Shown: piece after piece, positions 36,981 to 45,406 of the stretch
How positions within the stretch are numbered: the first letter of the stretch is position 1
Layout: each line of letters begins with the position of its first letter
The notes under the pieces: generated by a model
What the model saw: the letters and a program-made list of their open reading frames with translations, nothing else
Told to the model about the DNA's origin: nothing
Databases searched by the model: none
Made by a program: the position numbers and the translations under genes
NCBI RefSeq assembly: GCF_017309955.1
Contig: NZ_CP021247.1
Coordinates: 1,117,501 to 1,181,500 of the forward strand
Direction: 5' to 3'
Length of the DNA stretch: 64,000 nt
Source: Novosphingobium sp. KA1
Lineage (GTDB): Bacteria; Pseudomonadota; Alphaproteobacteria; Sphingomonadales; Sphingomonadaceae

Positions 36981-38428
36981 GGCCGGGCCTCCAATGCTTG
37001 TGCGCCCGCGGTGGCGAGCATGGTCTTGTTCGATGAATGCGAAGCGATGAGGCTGCGCAGGATGCCTTCGCGAATGCCGCGGTCGGCAACGCCGAGGCGG
37101 GCGGCCGGCCAGAGATCGAGAATCGCCTCGAGGATAGCACATCCGGCCACCACGAGATCGGCCCTCTCCCGCCCGATGCAGTTGAGTTCGCGGCGCTCCT
37201 CGATCGACATCGAGGACAGCCTGGCGCTGATCCCGCGCATCGATTCGGCGGGCACGATCAGGCCGTCCACCATGCGGCGGTCGTACTGCGGCAGTTCGAG
37301 ATGAAGGCTTGCCAGCGTCGTCACCGTGCCGCTGGTCCCCAGCAGGCGCAGCGGCCCGGTCTGCGCGGCGCTTTCGCGGGCCCCGGAAACGCGCTTGGAA
37401 AATGCGGCGAAGCTGTCCGCGACGATGCCGTGCATGTGGCGATAGCGCGCCAGCCGCTCTTCCAGCGTCGAGCCTTCGGGCGGGCAGCTTTCGGTGAGCG
37501 AGACCACGCCCCAGGGCACCGACTGCCAGTCGAGGATGCGCGGCACCGTGCCGGTGCTCTCGATCAGCACGAGTTCGGTGGAACCGCCGCCGATGTCGAA
37601 GATCATCGCCGGGCCCAGCCCCGATTCGAGCAGGACATGGCAGCCCAGCACCGCCAGCCGCGCTTCCTCGCGGGCGCTGATGATGTCGAGCGCAATCCCG
37701 GTTTCCGCGCGCACGCGCTCGATGAACTCGGGCCCGTTGACCGCGCGGCGGCAGGCCTCGGTCGCCACCGAGCGGGCGAGGTAGACGTTGCGCCGCATCA
37801 GCTTGTCCGCGCAGACGCGCAGCGCGCCGAGCGTGCGCTCCATCGCCGCATCGGAAAGACGCCCGGACTGCGCCAGCCCCTCGCCCAGCCGGACGACGCG
37901 GCTGAAGGCATCGATCACCGTGAAGTTCTCGCCCGAAGGACGGGCGATCAGCAGGCGGCAATTGTTGGTGCCAAGGTCGATCGCGGCATAGGACTGCCGC
38001 CCGGACGGACGCCCGGCGGGATGAGCCAGCAGCGAATCGCGGATCAGCGGCAGACCACCGGTGCCCCGTACTTCGAGCCCGCGCACTTCGAGAATACGCG
38101 ATTCGGCGGCAGCCGGCGCGGCGACCTCGGGGGAGCGCGCTTCGGCCGAGCGCGCCTGCGCGCCCTCAACCTTCTTGCCGGGTTTGCGCGACTTGCCCGA
38201 TTTGCGGGCCGTACGCGACTTCGCCCGGCGCGGCGGTGCCGACGCCCGGTTTGCTGATTCTTCGCGCGGCGCTCCGCCTGCCGCGACGGCGCCGGCATCC
38301 TTTGCCTGCCCCTTCGCCTTGGCCGTGCCCGGGCCGGACGGGCGCGATTTGCCCCTCCTCGCCTTGCGCCGCCTGCTTGGGCGGCCTGGCACGTCGACTC
38401 TTGCTGCCGGCGGATCGTGCTCCGCCAT
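36977..38428 (-). CDS. Ppx/GppA-family phosphatase with a basic N-terminal extension
   Basis: A 483-residue protein. Residues about 1-110 are low-complexity and rich in Arg, Lys, Ala, Pro and Ser (RRRKARRGKSRPSGPG, KSRTARKSGKSRKPGKK). The ASKHA phosphatase core begins about residue 145 with YAAIDLGTNNCRLLIARP, then FDIGGGSTELVLIES and LLGTSGTVTTLASLHL. It would split polyphosphate or pppGpp. The extension could bind nucleic acid or polyphosphate; it is not part of the standard enzyme. It overlaps rlmE, so the pair is coupled. Confidence 0.9.
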   Translation of the reverse strand: MAEHDPPAARVDVPGRPSRRRKARRGKSRPSGPGTAKAKGQAKDAGAVAAGGAPREESANRASAPPRRAKSRTARKSGKSRKPGKKVEGAQARSAEARSPEVAAPAAAESRILEVRGLEVRGTGGLPLIRDSLLAHPAGRPSGRQSYAAIDLGTNNCRLLIARPSGENFTVIDAFSRVVRLGEGLAQSGRLSDAAMERTLGALRVCADKLMRRNVYLARSVATEACRRAVNGPEFIERVRAETGIALDIISAREEARLAVLGCHVLLESGLGPAMIFDIGGGSTELVLIESTGTVPRILDWQSVPWGVVSLTESCPPEGSTLEERLARYRHMHGIVADSFAAFSKRVSGARESAAQTGPLRLLGTSGTVTTLASLHLELPQYDRRMVDGLIVPAESMRGISARLSSMSIEERRELNCIGRERADLVVAGCAILEAILDLWPAARLGVADRGIREGILRSLIASHSSNKTMLATAGAQALEARP

Positions 38429-38529
38429 ATTTCAAAATCTCTTCAAAAAATCTGCCGCCATGCGTGGCGGATACCTGCGCCGATGCTAACGCCCAGACGA
38501 GAAAGGAGCAAGGGCGGTAAAAAAGGGTG

Positions 38530-38558
38530 TTGACCCGAATCACGACCGCTACTAGAGG
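38530..38558 (+). promoter_or_regulatory. Promoter of tRNA-Gln
   Basis: TTGACC (38530-38535) and TAGAGG (38553-38558) are separated by 17 bases. They lie 13 bases before the tRNA's first base. Confidence 0.7.
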
Positions 38559-38570
38559 GGCGCCTCCCGA

Positions 38571-38644
38571 TGCCCCGTCGTCTAATGGTAAGACTACGGA
38601 TTCTGATTCCGTCTATCGAGGTTCGAATCCTCGCGGGGCATCCA
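38571..38644 (+). tRNA. tRNA-Gln (anticodon CTG)
   Basis: A full cloverleaf can be drawn. The acceptor arms are TGCCCCG and CGGGGCA, followed by discriminator T and an encoded CCA. The anticodon stem is ACGGA/TCCGT with loop TTCTGAT, giving anticodon CTG, which reads CAG. The T-arm carries GGTTCGAATCC. It has its own promoter. The 220 bases after it show no clear terminator or gene. Confidence 0.96.
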
Positions 38645-38865
38645 ATCTTCCCCAAATCGATGAAATTGCGGGATAGTTCCCGAGCTCTCACGGCCTCGTG
38701 CGGCGTGCGCGGCGGTTTTCGCGCGTGCCGCTCACCATGGTGCGCGGCATCAATGGGTCGGGGCTTGCTGCCGGCAAAACGGGAAATGCCCAGCCTTTCG
38801 CTGCGGCGTTGATCGGCTCGATGGGGGACAGACCGATTCGCGGCGGGGCGGGGGGAACGTGCCGC

Positions 38866-39633
38866 TCACGAGCCGTCGGTAATCAGCGTCCCGCCATCCA
38901 CCACCAGATTGTGCCCGGTGACAAAGGCCCCGGCATCCGATGCAAGGAAGACGGCAGCGCCTGCCACCTCCCGCGGCATGCCGGGGCGGCGCAGCGGGGT
39001 CATGGCCATGCGGCGGGCCATGAAGGCCTCGTCCGCCAGCAAGGGGCCGGACAGTTCGGTGGCGATGAAACCCGGCGAGATCGCGTTGACGCGTACGCCG
39101 CGCGGTCCCCACTCCACCGCCAGATTGCGCGCCAGCTGCGCGACGCCCGCCTTGGCAAGCGCATAGGCGTTGATGCGCCCGTTGCCCCTGAGGCCCGAGA
39201 GGCTGGAGACCAGCACTGCCACCCCGCCCCCACGCTCCGCGATTTTTGGCAGGGCCAGGTTGCAGAGCGCGACCTGACTGGTGAGGTTGATCGCCATGAC
39301 GCGGGCATAGTCAGCCATGTCGAGATCGGCAAAAGCCCCTGCCCTGCCGGTGATCCCGGCATTGCAGACCAGCACGTCCAGCCCGCCGAATTCCGCCACT
39401 GCGCGATCCACCAAGGCCGCAAGCGCCCCGTCATCGGTCACATCGCAGGGCTGCCCGGGCATGCCGAGTTCGGCAGCGACGCGCGCGGTGTCCTGCGCAT
39501 CCTCGCTGGAGATCACCACGCGCGCGCCCTGCGCGATCAGCCCCTCGGCAATCGCGCGTCCGATCCCGCGCGTGGAGCCGGTGACGATGGCGCTCCGCCC
39601 CGCGAGGTCAAACTGGCCCGAGAGGTCGACCAT
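38866..39633 (-). CDS. SDR-family oxidoreductase (catabolic cluster, left arm)
   Basis: A 255-residue classical short-chain dehydrogenase with cofactor motif TGSTRGIGRAIAEGL, NAG in VLVCNAGITGR, catalytic Ser in VLVSSLSGLRGNG, and YALAK (YxxxK). Its ending, SDAGAFVTGHNLVVDGGTLIT, is typical. An acidic or polar residue after the second strand (VVISSEDA) suggests NAD(H) or NADP(H) cannot be settled. It is the last gene of the leftward operon with the cupin and FAH-family genes and likely oxidises or reduces a hydroxy intermediate of the same route. Confidence 0.9.
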   Translation of the reverse strand: MVDLSGQFDLAGRSAIVTGSTRGIGRAIAEGLIAQGARVVISSEDAQDTARVAAELGMPGQPCDVTDDGALAALVDRAVAEFGGLDVLVCNAGITGRAGAFADLDMADYARVMAINLTSQVALCNLALPKIAERGGGVAVLVSSLSGLRGNGRINAYALAKAGVAQLARNLAVEWGPRGVRVNAISPGFIATELSGPLLADEAFMARRMAMTPLRRPGMPREVAGAAVFLASDAGAFVTGHNLVVDGGTLITDGS

Positions 39634-39635
39634 GC

Positions 39636-40184
39636 TCAGTCCTCGTTTGCCGCCGCGTTGTAGACGGGATCGACCTGTTCGGGCTTGGCCTCATCCAGCG
39701 GTACGCCGTTATGGAGGTAAGCGGGTGCCTCGATCAGGATGAAGGCGATCCGGCAGACCGCGTCGCTGGTGTTGCGCCAGAGGTGGTTGGTGCCGCGCTG
39801 GACGATGATGCCGCCCTCGCGCACGGTCGTCTTGCGGCCGTCCTCCAGTTCCAGCTCGATCTCGCCCTTCATCACCACCCCGTAGTCGATCGAGTTGGTG
39901 CGGTGCATCGGGCTCTGCTTGCCCGGCAGCATGTCCACCACGCGGATCACCGAGCCGCCTTCGAGCGTCGTGCCAGTGGGGCGTTCGCGACCTTCGGTTT
40001 CGTCGTTGTTGTCGGCAGGGACGGAGGCGGTGGTCCAGATCGTCAGGAACGAGGCATCGCCCGAGAGGATCATTTTCGTCGGCGTCACGTCTTCGGAGCG
40101 GAACACCGCGCGCCCGTTCCCGTCGTGGCCGGTGACGACACGCTGGATGGGCGGCAGGCCGGAATCGGAAAGGACTTCGCTCAT
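39636..40184 (-). CDS. Cupin-domain protein (catabolic cluster)
   Basis: A 182-residue single cupin. The first cupin motif is imperfect: MHRTNSIDYGVVMKGEIELELEDG carries one His and Asp rather than the full G(X)5HXH(X)3,4E(X)6G set. The second is VQRGTNHLWRNTSDAVCRIAF with one His. Metal ligands are therefore fewer than in active dioxygenases, and a binding or isomerase role is as likely as oxygenation. It overlaps the FAH gene start-to-stop (ATGA) and lies two bases from the SDR gene. Confidence 0.85.
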   Translation of the reverse strand: MSEVLSDSGLPPIQRVVTGHDGNGRAVFRSEDVTPTKMILSGDASFLTIWTTASVPADNNDETEGRERPTGTTLEGGSVIRVVDMLPGKQSPMHRTNSIDYGVVMKGEIELELEDGRKTTVREGGIIVQRGTNHLWRNTSDAVCRIAFILIEAPAYLHNGVPLDEAKPEQVDPVYNAAANED

Positions 40185-41125
40185 GCCTGTACAACCTTCT
40201 GTTCGATGACGCCGAACGGCGCGCGGCCGTCGGCAAGGGTTCCCTGCATGCGCACGGTATCGCCGAAGCGCATGAATTCGGTGCGCGGCGCGCCGAAATC
40301 GACCAGCTCGATGCCGCGCCGCTCGGCGATGCAGGAGGAGCCGATCTCGCGGTAGTTTGCGTTGGAGACGGTGCCCGAGCCGATCACCGTACCCGCCACC
40401 AGATCGCGCGTGGCGCAGGCGTGGGCGACCAGTTCGTGGAAGCCGTGCCCCATCGGCTCGCCATTGGCGGCGCCGAAGCGCTGGCCGTTCCAGTCCACCA
40501 AGAGGTCCATGCAGACGCGGCCACCCCGCCACTGGTCGCCCAGTTCCTCCGGCGTCACCGCAAAGGGCGCCATCGAACAGGGCGGCTTGGCCTGGACCCA
40601 GCCGAAGCCGGTCTTCATCTCCGGCCCGGCCAGCTTGCGCAGCGACCAGTCGTTGATCTGCACGATCAGGCGAATGTGCTGCATGCAGTCTTCGGCGCAG
40701 GTCCCCATCGGTACGCCGTCGACGATCACGCCGAACTCGCCCTCGAAATCGATACCGTTCTCTTCGGTAAGGAAGCGCACATCCTCGGCCGGGCCGTAAA
40801 ACTTGTCAGACGTGCCCTGATACATCAGCGGCTTGCCGGTCTTCACCGGCACGACGCCCAGCGCCTTGTCCATCAGTTCGCCGTGGCAGGCGAACGCGGA
40901 GCCATCGAGCCATTGCCAGGCACGCGGCAGCGGTGCGCGCAGCAACGCGGCGTCCAGCGCCTCGGGAAACTCCGAAATCCCGGCCAGCACCGGCGCGACA
41001 AAGGCCCAGCTTTCCATCGCCTGCTGCAGCGTATCCACCGGCGCGGGCGCAAAACGGTCGCCCTCGGGCGAAACGACGACGAGGCGCCCGTCGGGGGTGC
41101 CGTCATCGAGGGTTGCGAGGCGCAT
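40181..41125 (-). CDS. Fumarylacetoacetate hydrolase (FAH)-family protein
   Basis: A 314-residue FAH-family hydrolase. The metal-site glutamates are in [17 protein letters not shown] (E-x-E pair), with D in [15 protein letters not shown] and K in [44 protein letters not shown] gives the usual GT-x-GTG-like end. The family breaks C-C bonds in acylpyruvates or decarboxylates oxo-acids from aromatic ring breakdown. It is the first gene of the leftward catabolic operon and lies opposite the HisD-like gene across a shared control region. Confidence 0.9.
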   Translation of the reverse strand: MRLATLDDGTPDGRLVVVSPEGDRFAPAPVDTLQQAMESWAFVAPVLAGISEFPEALDAALLRAPLPRAWQWLDGSAFACHGELMDKALGVVPVKTGKPLMYQGTSDKFYGPAEDVRFLTEENGIDFEGEFGVIVDGVPMGTCAEDCMQHIRLIVQINDWSLRKLAGPEMKTGFGWVQAKPPCSMAPFAVTPEELGDQWRGGRVCMDLLVDWNGQRFGAANGEPMGHGFHELVAHACATRDLVAGTVIGSGTVSNANYREIGSSCIAERRGIELVDFGAPRTEFMRFGDTVRMQGTLADGRAPFGVIEQKVVQA

Positions 41126-41130
41126 GTCTT

Positions 41131-41164
41131 GGTTCTCTCCCGGAATGCTCTTTCCTTGAGAACC
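41131..41164. promoter_or_regulatory. Inverted repeat in the FAH gene leader
   Basis: GGTTCTC (41131-41137) and GAGAACC (41158-41164) are perfect complements 20 bases apart, directly upstream of the FAH start. It could be a leader hairpin or operator. Confidence 0.35.
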
Positions 41165-41202
41165 GGGCTAGCGAAGCCCTCCTGCGGCAACAACGGCATA
41201 GG

Positions 41203-41223
41203 ATCGATAGCAAGCCATCGATA
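41203..41223. promoter_or_regulatory. Operator candidate in the divergent catabolic promoter
   Basis: ATCGATA occurs twice with a 7-base gap. Because ATCGAT is itself a palindrome, the pair is both a direct and an inverted repeat. It sits midway between the two divergent operons. No regulator gene is next to the cluster. Confidence 0.5.
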
Positions 41224-41298
41224 ACATGCGATGGTCCCCGCTCGCCCCCCGGCGCTAGGTCCGGTGAAAATCACGTCACACCGGATCGGGAGAATATC

Positions 41299-42630
41299 AT
41301 GGCCACCTGGCTGAAGCGCGGCGCCACTGCCGAGGCAAAGGCAGACGCGGACCGCAAGGTTCGCGACATCGTCGAGGCGGCGCTTGCCGATATCGAGAAG
41401 CGCGGCGACGAAGCGGTGCGCGAGATGTCGATCCGGTTCGACGGCTGGGACCGCGACGACTACCGCCTCAGCCAAGCCGAAATCGACGCCTGCGTCGACA
41501 GCCTGACCCCGCAGGAACGCAAGGACATCGAGTTCGCGCAGGCGCAGGTGAAGAACTTCGCCCAGATCCAGCGCGCTTCGATGCAGGACGTGGAAGTCGA
41601 GACGCTGCCCGGCGTCGTGCTGGGCCACCGGAACATCCCTCTGAATTCCGCAGGCTGCTATGTGCCCGGCGGCAAGTATCCGCTGCTGGCCTCCGCGCAC
41701 ATGTCGGTGATCACCGCCAAGGTCGCGGGCGTGAAGCGCGTCGTCACCTGCGCCCCGCCGTTTCAGGGCCAGCCGGCGCGCGCGATCGTCGCCGCGCAGG
41801 CCATGGCCGGGGCCGATGCGATCTATGCGCTGGGCGGCATCCAGGCGGTCGGCGCCATGGCGATCGGCACGCAGAGCATCGATCCGGTCGATATCCTTGT
41901 CGGTCCCGGCAATGCCTTTGTCGCCGAAGCCAAGCGCCAGCTTTTCGGGCGTGTCGGCATCGACCTGTTCGCCGGGCCGACCGAAACCCTGATCATTGCC
42001 GACGAGATCGGCTGCGATCCCGAAATCGCCGCCACCGATATCCTCGGGCAAGTCGAGCACGGGCCGGACAGCCCCGGCGTGCTGCTGACCAATTCCGAGA
42101 AATTCGCCCGCGCCACAATGGCCGAGATCGAGCGCCTGCTGCAGATCCTCCCCACCGCCGACCATGCCCGCAAGGCCTGGGAAAACTTCGGCGAAGTGAT
42201 CGTGGCGGACAGCTACGAGGAGATGGTCAGGGTCGCCGACGAGATCGCCAGCGAGCACGTGCAGGTGATGACCGCCGATCCGGACTATTTCCTGAGCACC
42301 ATGACCAACTACGGCGCGCTGTTCCTGGGGAGCCGCACCAATGTCAGCTTCGGCGACAAGGTGATCGGCACCAACCACACGCTGCCCACGAAGAAGTCGT
42401 CGCGCTACACCGGCGGCCTGTGGGTCGGCAAGTTCCTGAAGACCTGCACCTACCAGCGCGTCACCACCGACGAGGCCTCGGCGCTGATCGGCGAATATTG
42501 CTCGCGCCTCTGCGCGCTGGAGGGCTTCGCAGGCCACGGCGAGCAGGCGAATATCCGCGTGCGGCGCTTCGGCGGGCGCAACGTGCCCTATGCCGGGCAG
42601 GCCGAACCGACGCCCGAGACGGCGGCCTGA
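41299..42630 (+). CDS. Histidinol dehydrogenase-family dehydrogenase, HpsN-like
   Basis: A 443-residue NAD-dependent, zinc-type dehydrogenase of the HisD superfamily. It keeps the NAD-binding [22 protein letters not shown] and IVGPGN-type segment [20 protein letters not shown], and the [12 protein letters not shown] loop. The region [23 protein letters not shown] differs from true HisD (which has LPTGGTARF), as in HpsN (sulfopropanediol dehydrogenase) and other catabolic relatives. It probably oxidises a terminal alcohol to an acid in two steps. The ATG at 41299 has GGGAG upstream. It heads the rightward catabolic operon. Confidence 0.88.
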   Translation: MATWLKRGATAEAKADADRKVRDIVEAALADIEKRGDEAVREMSIRFDGWDRDDYRLSQAEIDACVDSLTPQERKDIEFAQAQVKNFAQIQRASMQDVEVETLPGVVLGHRNIPLNSAGCYVPGGKYPLLASAHMSVITAKVAGVKRVVTCAPPFQGQPARAIVAAQAMAGADAIYALGGIQAVGAMAIGTQSIDPVDILVGPGNAFVAEAKRQLFGRVGIDLFAGPTETLIIADEIGCDPEIAATDILGQVEHGPDSPGVLLTNSEKFARATMAEIERLLQILPTADHARKAWENFGEVIVADSYEEMVRVADEIASEHVQVMTADPDYFLSTMTNYGALFLGSRTNVSFGDKVIGTNHTLPTKKSSRYTGGLWVGKFLKTCTYQRVTTDEASALIGEYCSRLCALEGFAGHGEQANIRVRRFGGRNVPYAGQAEPTPETAA

Positions 42631-42632
42631 CC

Positions 42633-43388
42633 ATGGCGATCCCGCAGACCCCGAGCCTGCGCCTTGATGGACGCCGGGCTGTGGTGACCGGCGCGGGCCG
42701 GGGCATCGGCCTCGGCGCCGCCGCCGCGCTGGCGGCGGCGGGCGCCGAGGTCACGCTGGTTGCCCGCACCTCGGGGGAGATCGAGGCGGCTGCCGCCGAG
42801 ATCGGCAATGGTGCATGCGCCGCGACGCTCGACGTTTCCGACCTCGGCGCCGTGGCCGCGTTCTTCGCGGACCGCGCGCCGTTCCACGTGCTCGTCAACA
42901 ATGCCGGCACCAACCGCCCCAAGCCGATGTGGGAGGTGAGCGAGCAGGATTACGATGCCGTGCTCGACCTCAATCTCAAGTCCGCCTTTTTCGTGGCGCA
43001 GGCCTGCGTGAAGCGGATGACAGGTACCGGCACCAGGGGCAGCCTGATCCACATGGGCAGCCAGATGGGGCATGTCGGCGGGCCGAACCGCTCGCTCTAC
43101 TGCGCCAGCAAGTGGGCGCTGGAGGGCATGAACAAGGCCATGGCGCTGGACCTTGCCCCACATGGCATCCGCTCCAACACGATCGCCCCGACATTCATCG
43201 AAACCCCGCTGACCAAACCCTTCTTCGAGGACGAAGCCTTCAAGGCCAGCGTGCTTTCGAAGATCAAGCTCGGCCGCATCGGCCAGGTGGAGGACCTGAT
43301 GGGCGCGGTGCTGTTCCTCGCCTCCGACGCCTCCGCGCTCATGACCGGCACCAGCCTTGTCGTCGATGGCGGCTGGACCGCCGAATAA
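42633..43388 (+). CDS. SDR-family oxidoreductase (catabolic cluster, right arm)
   Basis: A 251-residue classical SDR with GAGRGIGLGAAAALA, LVNNAGTNRPKPMWE, catalytic Ser in HMGSQMGHVGG and Tyr/Lys in YCASKWALEG. It ends TGTSLVVDGGWTAE. It starts two bases after the HisD-like stop. It differs clearly from the left-arm SDR, so the pathway has two separate oxidoreduction steps beyond the HisD-like enzyme. Confidence 0.91.
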   Translation: MAIPQTPSLRLDGRRAVVTGAGRGIGLGAAAALAAAGAEVTLVARTSGEIEAAAAEIGNGACAATLDVSDLGAVAAFFADRAPFHVLVNNAGTNRPKPMWEVSEQDYDAVLDLNLKSAFFVAQACVKRMTGTGTRGSLIHMGSQMGHVGGPNRSLYCASKWALEGMNKAMALDLAPHGIRSNTIAPTFIETPLTKPFFEDEAFKASVLSKIKLGRIGQVEDLMGAVLFLASDASALMTGTSLVVDGGWTAE

Positions 43389-43397
43389 TCGCCCCAA

Positions 43398-43440
43398 GCG
43401 TTTTCTAATCAGGTGGAACACCTGATGCCTCGGAAAACGC
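43398..43440. repeat. Nested palindrome inside the catabolic operon
   Basis: ATCAGGTG-GAA-CACCTGAT (8 pairs, 3-base loop) is nested in GCGTTTTC/GAAAACGC (8 pairs). It fills the only sizeable gap in the rightward operon. It could be a regulator site, an intergenic repeat or a transcript processing point. Confidence 0.7.
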
Positions 43441-43470
43441 GACAAACCAAAACTTCCCGCAGGATAGATC

Positions 43471-44634
43471 ATGTTCGAACCGTTCCCCGGAAACTACGTC
43501 TGGAACCTCGCCACCAACCTCGCGCTCGCCTGCGGGGGCAATTACGGCGAGATCGACGCGGCCAACCGCCCGATCATGGACGCGAGCAAGGCCGGCGCCG
43601 ATGCCGGCTCCGCGCAGATGTTCGACAGCTGGATCGCGGTCGCCGATCAGGTCACCGCCAATGCCCAAGGCGATGAGGCGGCCGGTTACCTGCTTTCCGC
43701 CGGCACCAAGTACTTGCGCGCCTCGGGCTATTATCTCGCGGCCGAGCGCATGCAGAGCCGCGACTATGCCCCGCGCTGGGCCGCCTATGACAAGGGGCTG
43801 GAGCTGTTCCACAAGGGCGCGAAGCTGCGCGGGCTGCATGTCGACAGGGTCGAAATCCCCTACGAGGACAGCGCCTATACCGCCATTTTTGTCCACGACG
43901 GTTCGGGCACGCCGCGCCCGACGCTGGTCTCGGTCAACGGGCTCGATTCGATGAAGGAGCAGGTCTGCATGGCGGGCCATGGCCAATCGAATCTGGAGCG
44001 GGGCATGAACACCCTGTTCGTCGACCAGCCCGGCACCGGCGAGGCGATCCGCAAGCGCGGCCTTCCCGCCGTGTTCGACGGCGAGCGCTGGGGCACCCCT
44101 GCGCTCGAATACCTGCTGACGCGCGATGACGTGATCCATGACCGGATCGGCATTTTCGGCCTCTCCTTCGGCGGCTATCACGCACCGCGCATCGCCGCCA
44201 ACGAGCCGCGCTATGCGCTCTGCGCGGTGATGGGCGCCAACCACGTCTGGGGCCGCCGCCAGCGCGAGCGCGTGGCCAACGAAGGCGAGAACCCGGTGCC
44301 GCACTACTGGGACCATGTCATGTGGGTCTTCGGCATCGAAGCCCAAAATGGGGGGCGCGACGCCTTCCTCGAATACGCCGACCGGATCACGCTCGACGGG
44401 CAGGTGGAGAAGATCCGCGTGCCCTTCCTGATCACTCACGGCGAGAACGACCGCCAGATCCCCGCCTTCAATGCGCAGCTCAGCTACGATCAGGCGGTGA
44501 ACAGCCCCAAGCGCACGCTCCGCGTCTTCACCAGGAAGGATTTCGAGGTCGAGCACTGCGGCGCCGACAACGGCACCGGCATGCGCGACTATATCGCCGA
44601 CTGGTGCGCCGAAACCTTTGCGGAAATGGGCTGA
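43471..44634 (+). CDS. Alpha/beta hydrolase of the DHPONH/FrsA-like group
   Basis: A 387-residue hydrolase with an N-terminal helical cap (about 1-130) and a C-terminal alpha/beta core. The nucleophile elbow is IGIFGLSFGGYHAPRIAA (Ser in GLSFGG, about residue 232). The acid is probably in HGENDRQIPAFNAQ and the base His in EVEHCGADNGTG. The oxyanion strand reads LVSVNGLDSMKEQ. Relatives such as 2,6-dihydroxypseudooxynicotine hydrolase break C-C bonds next to ketones. That suits a role after the HisD/SDR steps. AGGA lies six bases before the start. Confidence 0.87.
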   Translation: MFEPFPGNYVWNLATNLALACGGNYGEIDAANRPIMDASKAGADAGSAQMFDSWIAVADQVTANAQGDEAAGYLLSAGTKYLRASGYYLAAERMQSRDYAPRWAAYDKGLELFHKGAKLRGLHVDRVEIPYEDSAYTAIFVHDGSGTPRPTLVSVNGLDSMKEQVCMAGHGQSNLERGMNTLFVDQPGTGEAIRKRGLPAVFDGERWGTPALEYLLTRDDVIHDRIGIFGLSFGGYHAPRIAANEPRYALCAVMGANHVWGRRQRERVANEGENPVPHYWDHVMWVFGIEAQNGGRDAFLEYADRITLDGQVEKIRVPFLITHGENDRQIPAFNAQLSYDQAVNSPKRTLRVFTRKDFEVEHCGADNGTGMRDYIADWCAETFAEMG

Positions 44635-44639
44635 GCGCG

Positions 44640-45047
44640 ATGGCCGAATTCACCTTCCACCACGGCGGCGTCTCCGTTCCCAGTCTTGACGAGGCGATCG
44701 ACTGGTACGGCCGCGTGCTGGGCTTCACGGTCGAGAAGACGTTCTACATCGAAGCGGCCAGGTCCCGCACCGCCATGGTCCGCAAGGGCCCGCTGCGCTT
44801 CGAGATCTTCGAGGTGGAAGGCGCCGCCCCCCTCCCCGAGGACCGCCGCTCCCCGCCGCGCGATCTCAAGACCCACGGCAACAAGCACATCGCCTTCCGG
44901 GTGGAAGACCTCGAGGCCTTCCTGGCCGAGATGGAGGAGAAGCAGGCCGACGTCGCCTTTGTCGTGCGCGAGGCCTTCGGCAAGGGCTGCTTCATCCGCG
45001 ACTGCGCGGGCAACCTGATCGAATTCGTCGAGGAGCCGGACCTGTGA
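44640..45047 (+). CDS. VOC-family (glyoxalase/bleomycin-resistance fold) protein
   Basis: A 135-residue protein with two beta-alpha-beta-beta-beta units. HHGGVSVPSLDEAIDWYGRVLGF starts the first, and HIAFRVEDLEAFLAEMEE the second. It ends CFIRDCAGNLIEFVEEP. The metal-ligand pattern (His in HHGG, Glu near EIFEV, His in NKHIAF, Glu in LIEFVEE) is complete. It may be an isomerase, epimerase, extradiol-like enzyme or lyase of the cluster's substrate. It starts five bases after the hydrolase gene and overlaps the next gene. Confidence 0.88.
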   Translation: MAEFTFHHGGVSVPSLDEAIDWYGRVLGFTVEKTFYIEAARSRTAMVRKGPLRFEIFEVEGAAPLPEDRRSPPRDLKTHGNKHIAFRVEDLEAFLAEMEEKQADVAFVVREAFGKGCFIRDCAGNLIEFVEEPDL

Positions 45048-45334
45048 TCCACGAACTGGCCACACTCACCATCGACCCGGCCCGCGCCGCCGCGTTCGAG
45101 GCCGCGGTTGCCGAGGCGCGCCCGCATTTCGAGGCGGCCGGGGGGTTTGTCTCCTTCGCGCTGCACCGCTCGGTGGAGAACCCCGCGCGGTATCACCTCG
45201 TCGTCGGCTGGGACAGCGTCGAGGCCCACATGACGGACTTCCGCGAGTCCGAGGGTTTTCAGGTCTGGCGTTCGCTGGCGGGCCCGTTCTTCACGGCGCC
45301 GCCTTGCGTCGAGCATCTTGCCCAGGCGATCTGA
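45044..45334 (+). CDS. Antibiotic-biosynthesis-monooxygenase (ABM) domain protein
   Basis: A 96-residue ferredoxin-like protein with ATLTIDPARAAAFEAAVAEARPHFEAAGGFVSFALHRSVENP and YHLVVGWDSVEAHMTDF, the standard ABM fold. Such small proteins oxidise polyphenols to quinones without cofactor or act as isomerases. The start is GTG, overlapping the VOC stop (GTGA). It closes the rightward operon. Confidence 0.88.
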   Translation: MIHELATLTIDPARAAAFEAAVAEARPHFEAAGGFVSFALHRSVENPARYHLVVGWDSVEAHMTDFRESEGFQVWRSLAGPFFTAPPCVEHLAQAI

Positions 45335-45364
45335 ATACGCGATCTGAACACGCGATCTGAACGA
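45326..45364 (+). repeat. Three 13-bp tandem repeats at the end of the ABM gene
   Basis: GCGATCTGAATAC, GCGATCTGAACAC and GCGATCTGAACGA stand in tandem. The first contains the TGA stop of the ABM gene. Confidence 0.8.
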
Positions 45365-45406
45365 GACCCGGCACGGCATCCCCCGGCATGCGCGGGAGTG
45401 GGGGGC

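Noticed and set aside
39636..40184. Cupin protein as a ring-cleaving dioxygenase
   Set aside because: Several metal-ligand positions of the cupin motifs are not filled, so oxygenase activity is not supported by sequence.
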